Origin: JBMYYE01 sp049609065
GTDB lineage: Bacteria > Pseudomonadota > Alphaproteobacteria > Rhodobacterales > Rhodobacteraceae
Assembly: GCA_049609065.1 (NCBI GenBank)
Contig: JBMYYE010000080.1
Coordinates: 1 to 11,326 of the forward strand
Direction of reading: 5' to 3'
Length of the DNA: 11,326 nucleotides
In this document: positions 5,929-11,326 of the stretch, piece after piece
Layout of the letters: every line of letters starts with the position of its first letter
Position numbering within the stretch: the first letter of the stretch is position 1
Made by a program: the position numbers and the translations under genes
Notes under the pieces: generated by a model
Database searches by the model: none
What the model saw: only the letters and a program-made list of their open reading frames with translations
Told to the model about the DNA's origin: nothing

Positions 5929-7809
5929 ATGGAATTGCCTCTCGATAATCTGTTTTCGCTCTTTGCGCGCAACGATCAAAATCAGCCACAACATATTAAG
6001 GCTTGCCTGCTTGGGGAAGCGCTTGTCACCCGTGGATTAATCACCGCAGATCAACTCGCCGACGCCCTAACAAAGCAGGCGCTCTACGACTGTCAATTGG
6101 GTGAAATCCTCATGGCAGATGCGCTCCTTTCTGAGGAGGACCTTTACAAAGAAATCGCGTCTCAGCATCTGCTGCGCTATATTGATCTGAACCACGCTCC
6201 TGCCATGCTCACCCCCAAAAGCGCGGATTTGGCACAACATCTTCTGGCCCATGATGCCATCTTGTGGCGCAAGGTCGACGGAACCACCCTGATCGCGACA
6301 GCCAGCCCCGATAAAGCCCCGCACTTATTTAGCGGCCTTCCCGATGATTTTGGCCCTGCGGCATTAACCATTACGACACAAAGCGCCATCCATGAGGCCT
6401 ATCTCCGACACCCTATGCCCGCCATGGTCGCCCGCGCGGAAACCCGTGTCCCTGAGGACCTCAGCTGTCGCACATGGAATGCGCCGCGCCTAAAGAAAAT
6501 CATGCTAAGCCTTCTCATAGGCGCGTTTGTTTGCCTCATCACTTTTCCGGAAATTTTCATCACCGCACTGACACTTTGGCTTGTCGTGACACTTGTCGCT
6601 ACCGTTTTCTTAAAAATTGCTGGGGTCACGGCCTCTTTCTTTGGCCAGAACTATGACGCGTCTGATACGGGTTGGCACGCGGATAAGCTCCCGAAAATAT
6701 CAATTCTCATTCCCCTTTATAAGGAAAGCAGAATTGCACATCGCCTCATATCACGGCTGCACCGCTTAAAGTACCCACGTGCATTGCTTGAGGTTTTAAT
6801 CGTCGCGGAAGAAGATGATACGATTACCCAAGACGCGCTTTCACAAATTGCGCTCCCCCATTGGATACGCACCGTGACCGTACCAGATAGCCGTTTGAAG
6901 ACCAAACCGCGCGCGCTCAACTATGCGCTCGATTTTTGCAAAGGCTCCATCATTGGTATTTATGACGCTGAGGATGCGCCAGAGGCTGACCAGCTCCTTA
7001 AAGTCGCACAAACATTTGAAACGGCGGGTGACGACGTCGCCTGCGTGCAAGGGAGACTTGATTATTTCAACACCAAGGTGAACTGGCTATCTCGTTGTTT
7101 TACAATTGAATATGCTGCATGGTATCGCATCATGCTGCCAGGGCTTCAGATTTTAAAAATGCCTATTCCACTTGGGGGAACAACGCTTTTCATAAAGCGG
7201 GATGCCATTGAACATCTTGGGCGTTGGGACGCGCAAAATGTGACTGAAGATGCCGATCTTGGCATTCGGATTGCACGATTTGGCTATCGCACCGCCATGG
7301 TCGATAGCACAACATTTGAAGAAGCCAATTGTCGGATCATTCCATGGATCAAACAGCGCTCACGCTGGATCAAAGGCTATCTCATCACCTATGGCGTTCA
7401 CATGCGTGACCCACGAAAGCTTTTACGTGAACTTGGCCTTCTCAAGTTTACGGGGTTTCAAATTCTCTTCCTTGGATCCCTCACGCAAACCTTTCTCATG
7501 CCTATTTTCTGGATGTTCTGGCTCTTTATGATTGGGTTGCATAACCCGCTTTCCAGTTTCGCCAGCGACAGCGCCCTATGGACATTGTATTGGTTCTTTT
7601 TGGGCTGTGAAATGCTACATATTTGCATCAATGGATTTGCCGCCGCAAAGACCGATCGGACATATCTTATCAAGTGGGTGCCAACACTCATGCTCTATTA
7701 CCCATTTGCCGTCATCGCCGCTTATAAAGGGCTCTGGGAACTCCTATCCAAGCCCTTCTATTGGGATAAAACCGAACATGGGCTTTACGACCATATCGAG
7801 GATTATTAA
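5929..7809 (+). CDS. Membrane family 2 glycosyltransferase with N-terminal MshEN/GspE-N domain
   Basis: This is probably an inner-membrane polysaccharide synthase using a nucleotide sugar. The ATG at 5929 (GGAGA ten bases upstream) gives 626 residues; the TTG at 5920 is too close to that site. Residues 27-79 hold two 24-residue MshEN-type repeats, each with LG near its start and Gln at its end, separated by ALYDC. MshEN domains of other proteins bind cyclic di-GMP. Two membrane helices follow (about 190-232), then the GT2 catalytic domain (257-485) with IPLYKE, DAED (346-349), TED (439-441) and QRSRW (476-480), the D,D,D,QxxRW set of cellulose-synthase-like enzymes. Further helices lie at about 505-540, 550-575 and 582-602. 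The product is unknown. E. coli NfrB also joins GT2 and MshEN domains, but with MshEN at the other end. It overlaps convergent parE by four bases. Confidence 0.88.
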   Translation: MELPLDNLFSLFARNDQNQPQHIKACLLGEALVTRGLITADQLADALTKQALYDCQLGEILMADALLSEEDLYKEIASQHLLRYIDLNHAPAMLTPKSADLAQHLLAHDAILWRKVDGTTLIATASPDKAPHLFSGLPDDFGPAALTITTQSAIHEAYLRHPMPAMVARAETRVPEDLSCRTWNAPRLKKIMLSLLIGAFVCLITFPEIFITALTLWLVVTLVATVFLKIAGVTASFFGQNYDASDTGWHADKLPKISILIPLYKESRIAHRLISRLHRLKYPRALLEVLIVAEEDDTITQDALSQIALPHWIRTVTVPDSRLKTKPRALNYALDFCKGSIIGIYDAEDAPEADQLLKVAQTFETAGDDVACVQGRLDYFNTKVNWLSRCFTIEYAAWYRIMLPGLQILKMPIPLGGTTLFIKRDAIEHLGRWDAQNVTEDADLGIRIARFGYRTAMVDSTTFEEANCRIIPWIKQRSRWIKGYLITYGVHMRDPRKLLRELGLLKFTGFQILFLGSLTQTFLMPIFWMFWLFMIGLHNPLSSFASDSALWTLYWFFLGCEMLHICINGFAAAKTDRTYLIKWVPTLMLYYPFAVIAAYKGLWELLSKPFYWDKTEHGLYDHIEDY

Positions 7810-9773
7810 ACGTCCAATTCCTCAACAAATTGCGCGTTTTCTTGGATATATTGGAACCGCATTTCGGGTTTTTTCCCCATCAAACGTTCAATAAGATCAC
7901 CCGTTTCCCCCGGCTCATCCTCATCAATGGTGACGCGGATCAGCTGACGGGTTTCGGGGTTCATTGTTGTGTCTTTTAGGTCTTTGGCATCCATTTCCCC
8001 AAGGCCCTTAAATCGAGACACATCAATTTTCCCGCGCCCGCCAAGCCCCTTTTCAAGGTAAAGGTTCTTTTCCGCGTCATCGATACAATAATGCCGTTTC
8101 GCCCCTTGGGTCAGGCGGTAAAGCGGTGGACAGGCCAGATAGAGATGGCCTTGATCAATCATCGGCCGCATTTGCGTGAAGAAAAATGTCATGAGCAACG
8201 CCGCGATATGCGCCCCATCCACATCCGCATCGGTCATGATGATGATTTTGTCATAGCGCAGATCATCAACGTTAAATTTAGATCCCATACCGACGCCAAG
8301 TGCCTGACATAAGTCGTTAATTTCCGCATTGGTGCCAATTTTTGACGATGCGGCCCCCAACACGTTGAGGATCTTACCACGCAGCGGCAGAAGGGCTTGG
8401 GTTTTGCGGTTGCGCGCCATTTTGGCAGAGCCCCCCGCGGAATCGCCCTCCACGATGAACAATTCCGTGCCATCGCGGTTGGTCGCCGAACAATCCACCA
8501 ACTTACCAGGCAACCTAAGACGCTTCGTCGCCGATTTTCGGGCCGTTTCTTTTTCTTGCTTGCGGCGCATGCGTTCTTCGGAGCGCAAAATCAAATAATC
8601 GAGGATCGCACCTGCAGATTTCGTATCTGATGCCAACCAGTTGTCAAAATGATCCCGCACCGAATTTTCAACGAGGCGTTGGGCCTCGGTCGTGGCCAAG
8701 CGGTCCTTGGTTTGCCCAACAAATTCAGGTTCGCGAATAAAACAGCTCACAAGCGCAGAGCCACCCGCCATAATATCATCGCGGGTGATTTTTGCGGCTT
8801 TCTTGTTGTTTACCAACTCACCATAAGCGCGAATACCTTTGAGGATCGCGGCCCAAAACCCCGTTTCATGGGTTCCACCTTCGGGTGTTGGCACGGTGTT
8901 ACAATAGGATTGAATGAACCCATCACGCGACGGGGTCCAATTGACCGCCCACTCAACGGAACCCGCCGTGTCCGCGCCAAATTTTTCGGAAAATTCAACT
9001 TTGCCCGCAAAAGGCGCATCCGCATAGGTTGACGCCCCTTCAAGACGCTCATTTAGATAATCTGCCAAACCACCTGGGAAATGGAATGTTGCCTCCGTTG
9101 GAGTTTCCCCATCATCAATCGCCGATTTCCAGCGGATTTCCACACCAGAAAACAAATACGCCTTAGACCGCACCATCGTCAAAAGCCGCTTGGGCTTAAA
9201 CCGGTGGGATTTAAAAATCTGTGCATCCGCATGAAATGTCACGGTTGTGCCGCGTCGGTTCGGGGCTGCGCCTATTTTTTCAACGGGCCCTTGCGGCAAT
9301 CCGCGTGAAAACCGCTGTTCATAGAGTTCCTTATTGCGCGCGACCTGCACGATCATGCTATCGGATAACGCATTCACAACCGACGCACCCACCCCATGCA
9401 AACCACCTGAGGTTTGATAGGCTTTACCGCTAAATTTCCCGCCCGCATGCAGCGTGCATAAAATCACTTCAAGAGCGGATTTATCAGGAAATTTGGGATG
9501 TGGATCCACGGGAATACCGCGGCCGTTATCACGAATGGTCACCGAATAATCGGCCTGAAGTTCCACCTCAATCCGGTTCGCATGCCCTGCGACAGCTTCG
9601 TCCATGGAGTTATCGAGAACCTCTGCCACCATATGGTGGAGCGCCCGTTCATCCGTCCCGCCAATATACATGCCAGGCCGTTTTCGGACGGGTTCTAACC
9701 CCTCCAGCACCTCAATCGAGGACGCATCGTAAGATTGCTCGGCCGCCGTATTGTCGAGAAGGTCGTTGGACAT
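7806..9773 (-). CDS. parE: DNA topoisomerase IV subunit B
   Basis: ParE is the ATPase subunit of topoisomerase IV, which with ParC separates linked daughter chromosomes and relaxes supercoils. With the ATG at 9771-9773 (MSNDLLDN) the protein has 655 residues, the usual ParE length and far short of a typical GyrB. The in-frame TTG at 9842 would add 23 residues unlike the family. The GHKL ATPase domain shows EVLDNSMDE (Glu51, Asn55), DNGRG (82-86) and GGLHGVGAS (123-131). The QTK loop is at 354-356. The TOPRIM domain has EGDSAGG (442-448) and DADVDG (515-520), which bind Mg2+. HAGGKFSGKAYQTSGG favours ParE over GyrB. No parC is in the window. The ribosome site is weak (GAAGAG). The gene ends convergently against the glycosyltransferase. 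Confidence 0.95.
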   Translation of the reverse strand: MSNDLLDNTAAEQSYDASSIEVLEGLEPVRKRPGMYIGGTDERALHHMVAEVLDNSMDEAVAGHANRIEVELQADYSVTIRDNGRGIPVDPHPKFPDKSALEVILCTLHAGGKFSGKAYQTSGGLHGVGASVVNALSDSMIVQVARNKELYEQRFSRGLPQGPVEKIGAAPNRRGTTVTFHADAQIFKSHRFKPKRLLTMVRSKAYLFSGVEIRWKSAIDDGETPTEATFHFPGGLADYLNERLEGASTYADAPFAGKVEFSEKFGADTAGSVEWAVNWTPSRDGFIQSYCNTVPTPEGGTHETGFWAAILKGIRAYGELVNNKKAAKITRDDIMAGGSALVSCFIREPEFVGQTKDRLATTEAQRLVENSVRDHFDNWLASDTKSAGAILDYLILRSEERMRRKQEKETARKSATKRLRLPGKLVDCSATNRDGTELFIVEGDSAGGSAKMARNRKTQALLPLRGKILNVLGAASSKIGTNAEINDLCQALGVGMGSKFNVDDLRYDKIIIMTDADVDGAHIAALLMTFFFTQMRPMIDQGHLYLACPPLYRLTQGAKRHYCIDDAEKNLYLEKGLGGRGKIDVSRFKGLGEMDAKDLKDTTMNPETRQLIRVTIDEDEPGETGDLIERLMGKKPEMRFQYIQENAQFVEELDV

Positions 9774-9849
9774 ATATCTGCTCTTCGTTTGGTTTTGAAA
9801 TACCTTAATCCGCTCCGCGCGCCCACGCAACGAGAAAGCCAATGATCAT

Positions 9850-9876
9850 TTGACACATCCTACGAGATTGCCTAAT
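9850..9876 (+). promoter_or_regulatory. Candidate promoter of the GT-A-like gene
   Basis: TTGACA (9850-9855) is a perfect -35 hexamer. CCTAAT (9871-9876) matches four of six -10 positions with a 15-base spacer. It lies about 30 bp before the ATG at 9905 in the 131-bp region divergent from parE. An 8-bp palindrome ATGATCAT (9842-9849) directly abuts the -35. Confidence 0.45.
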
Positions 9877-9904
9877 TCTCCAACATCAAATGAAGGATTT
9901 TTCC

Positions 9905-10696
9905 ATGCCGCAGACCCGCGTTGTATTGTGCATCAAATGGGGCACGCTCTACCCTGCCTTTTACGTAAACGTGTTGCATTCTGCTGTGAAAAAGCACCTC
10001 AAAGGCGATTTTCGCTTTGTCTGTCTTACGAATGAAGGCGACGGGCTCCACGAAGATATCGAGGTTTTCCCTCTGCCTGATCTCGATTTGCCCGAAGAAC
10101 GCTATCGCCATGGGGCGTGGCCAAAATTGGCGATTTTCGCCAAGGATCTTTATGGGCTGACGGGTCGCTGTCTATTCATTGATCTAGATAGTGCGATTGT
10201 TGGCGACCTTGAGCCGCTTTTTGAACATCCAGGCGTCTTTAATGCCATTGGCGATGGGGATGGATGGCGCCGTGGCCGCGACAATCAGGTGGACTGTACG
10301 CTGGCCTCTGGGGTGTTTTCCTTTGATTTTGGGTCTGAGCCGCAAGTCTTGGACAATTTCATGGCCGATAAACAGGCGGCCTATGACGCCTTTATCAATG
10401 AACAACAATGCATTGAAGGCCACATTTCCGATTGGGCCCCTTGGCCCCATGATTGGGTCATCAGCTTTAAACGGCACCTGCGGCGTCCGTTGGTTGTGGA
10501 TCGGTTTTTGCCCCCTTTAGATCCTCCCAAAGACACTAAAATCGTCGCATTTCACGGCAATCCGCGCCCGATTGAAGTCGTGCGAAATGCCAATCAAAGC
10601 TGGGGCAAATTCCCCCATTACGGGCGTGGTCCCGTGGGCTGGATGCGCGACTATTTCATCGAACATGGCTACAGTGATGACATGGATCTGCGCTAG
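9905..10696 (+). CDS. Predicted cytoplasmic GT-A-fold glycosyltransferase-like protein
   Basis: I do not recognise a named gene. The 263-residue protein has no signal peptide or membrane helix. The N-terminal half reads like a GT-A nucleotide-sugar fold: a first strand RVVLCIKWGTLYP, then FRFVCLTNE (about 36-44), HGAWPKLAIF (69-78) and a metal-binding DxD candidate in FIDLDS (DLD at 93-95). DCTLASGVFSF (130-140) and the late FHGNPRP motif (216-222) also resemble conserved glycosyltransferase segments. The sugar and acceptor are unknown. The ATG at 9905 is chosen because AAGGA (9893-9897) sits seven bases upstream; the in-frame ATG at 9890 has no ribosome site. It is divergent from parE and overlaps the convergent moeB-like gene by four bases, so it is probably a single-gene unit. 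Confidence 0.7.
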   Translation: MPQTRVVLCIKWGTLYPAFYVNVLHSAVKKHLKGDFRFVCLTNEGDGLHEDIEVFPLPDLDLPEERYRHGAWPKLAIFAKDLYGLTGRCLFIDLDSAIVGDLEPLFEHPGVFNAIGDGDGWRRGRDNQVDCTLASGVFSFDFGSEPQVLDNFMADKQAAYDAFINEQQCIEGHISDWAPWPHDWVISFKRHLRRPLVVDRFLPPLDPPKDTKIVAFHGNPRPIEVVRNANQSWGKFPHYGRGPVGWMRDYFIEHGYSDDMDLR

Positions 10697-10700
10697 CGCA
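10689..10700. repeat. 12-bp perfect palindrome over two stop codons
   Basis: TGCGCTAGCGCA is self-complementary without a central gap. Its central CTAG supplies the stop codons of both convergent genes (TAG on each strand). With no loop and no T-run it is not a standard terminator. Confidence 0.45.
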
Positions 10701-11326
10701 TCTGCGCACAAATGGGACAATCCACACGTGGTTTAAGCGCGATTTTTCGTGTTTCGCCATAAAGCGCATCATAGATCAACATCTGCGATTTAAGCGTCTC
10801 TCCAGCACCCGTGATGAGCTTCACGGTTTCAGCTGCCATCATTGCGCCCACAACCCCAGGCAAAGGACCAAGGACCCCAGCCTCGGCGCAACTTGGCGCG
10901 AGCCCTTCGGCCGGGGCCTCAGGGAAAATACATTGATAACAAGGTGTTCCGGATTTCACGTCATAGACACTTATCTGCCCTTCCCACTGGGATAGGGCCG
11001 CCGAAATCAAGGGTATGCCCAATGCCTGAGCCATCTCATTCACAAGATATCGGGTCGCAAAATTATCACAGCCATCAAGGATAATATCATAACCCGACAT
11101 AAGGTCTTTTGCGTTACCTTCCGTCAATCGCAGTGCATGTTCATCCACCACAACATGGGTATTTAGGGCTTTCATCGCACAGGCAGCGGAGCGCACCTTG
11201 GGCAGGCCAAGTTCAGTTTCCGAATGGATCACTTGACGCTGTAAGTTCGATAAATCCACGACATCATCATCCACAATGCCAATGCGTCCCACCCCTGCAG
11301 CAGACAGATACAAAAGCGCGGGCGCC
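10693..11326 (-). CDS. moeB: Molybdopterin-synthase adenylyltransferase MoeB / ThiF-HesA family, N-terminus cut off
   Basis: E1-like enzymes of this family adenylate the C-terminal glycine of MoaD (molybdenum cofactor) or ThiS (thiamine) before sulfur transfer. The frame stays open to the window edge, so the start and the Gly-rich ATP-binding loop are missing; reading begins at APALLYLSAAGVGRIG. About 210 residues are visible. They include DDDVVDLSNLQRQ, with the Arg and Asp/Asn residues that contact ATP, and IILDGCDNFATRY. Two CxxC pairs (CYQC and CPIC near the end) form the structural zinc site. APSCAEAGVLGPLPG holds the conserved cysteine. No rhodanese domain follows, so it is the short MoeB type. 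MoeB versus ThiF cannot be settled from sequence alone, since one protein can serve both pathways; MoeB is preferred. Confidence 0.88.
   Translation of the reverse strand, partial: APALLYLSAAGVGRIGIVDDDVVDLSNLQRQVIHSETELGLPKVRSAACAMKALNTHVVVDEHALRLTEGNAKDLMSGYDIILDGCDNFATRYLVNEMAQALGIPLISAALSQWEGQISVYDVKSGTPCYQCIFPEAPAEGLAPSCAEAGVLGPLPGVVGAMMAAETVKLITGAGETLKSQMLIYDALYGETRKIALKPRVDCPICAQMR

Noticed and set aside
5898..5948. Tiny frame (MIRSLRRFASYG...) that could be a leader peptide before the glycosyltransferase
   Set aside because: It has no ribosome-binding site (only C-rich sequence upstream), overlaps the real start in another frame, and has no attenuator structure after it.
7806..9773. 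GyrB instead of ParE
   Set aside because: The length of 655 residues and the HAGGKFSGKAYQTSGG segment fit ParE; GyrB of this group is about 800 residues.
9774..9842. N-terminal extension of ParE to a TTG at 9842
   Set aside because: The added residues do not resemble the ParE N-terminus and would cover the divergent promoter region; the ATG at 9771-9773 fits the family.
1..11326. Mobile element, prophage, CRISPR array, toxin-antitoxin or biosynthetic cluster
   Set aside because: Every stretch longer than 300 bases is covered by a recognisable core or conserved gene; no transposase, integrase, direct-repeat array or attachment-site duplication beside the tRNA was seen within the window.

Overview
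The window looks like a chromosomal core region of an alphaproteobacterium, most likely Rhodobacterales (Roseobacter/Paracoccus relatives). Four things point there. The cytochrome c2/c550 lies directly upstream of an aa3 oxidase subunit I. The numbering of that subunit's key residues is one off the Paracoccus enzyme. A DUF2244 membrane protein follows it. TTAA-N7-TTAAC boxes of the type bound by the cell-cycle regulator CtrA also occur. I see no insertion sequence, prophage, CRISPR array or toxin-antitoxin pair, and base composition looks even throughout.

Layout, left to right: the 5' part of a tRNA-Leu(GAG) gene (minus strand, cut by the window edge); lipB (lipoate biosynthesis, plus); cycA (periplasmic cytochrome c550/c2, plus) with a strong terminator; an intergenic region with two FNR-like boxes; ctaD (aa3 cytochrome c oxidase subunit I, plus) overlapping a DUF2244 membrane protein gene by one base; a convergent GatB/YqeY gene (minus), divergent from carA (carbamoyl-phosphate synthase small subunit, plus); three phased CtrA-type half-sites; a membrane glycosyltransferase with an N-terminal MshEN/GspE-N domain (plus); convergent parE (topoisomerase IV subunit B, minus); a divergent cytoplasmic GT-A-like protein of unknown role (plus); and a convergent, truncated MoeB/ThiF-type adenylyltransferase (minus).

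The genes do not form one pathway. cycA and ctaD do belong together: cytochrome c550 can carry electrons from the bc1 complex to the aa3 oxidase, and the DUF2244 gene is probably co-expressed with ctaD. lipB, carA, parE, the YqeY gene and moeB are housekeeping genes. The most interesting stretch is about 5855-7809: a family 2 processive-type glycosyltransferase fused to a domain class that binds cyclic di-GMP, preceded by boxes suggesting cell-cycle control by CtrA. Together these suggest a surface polysaccharide synthase tied to the motile/sessile decision. All three convergent gene pairs overlap by exactly four bases through interlocked stop codons.
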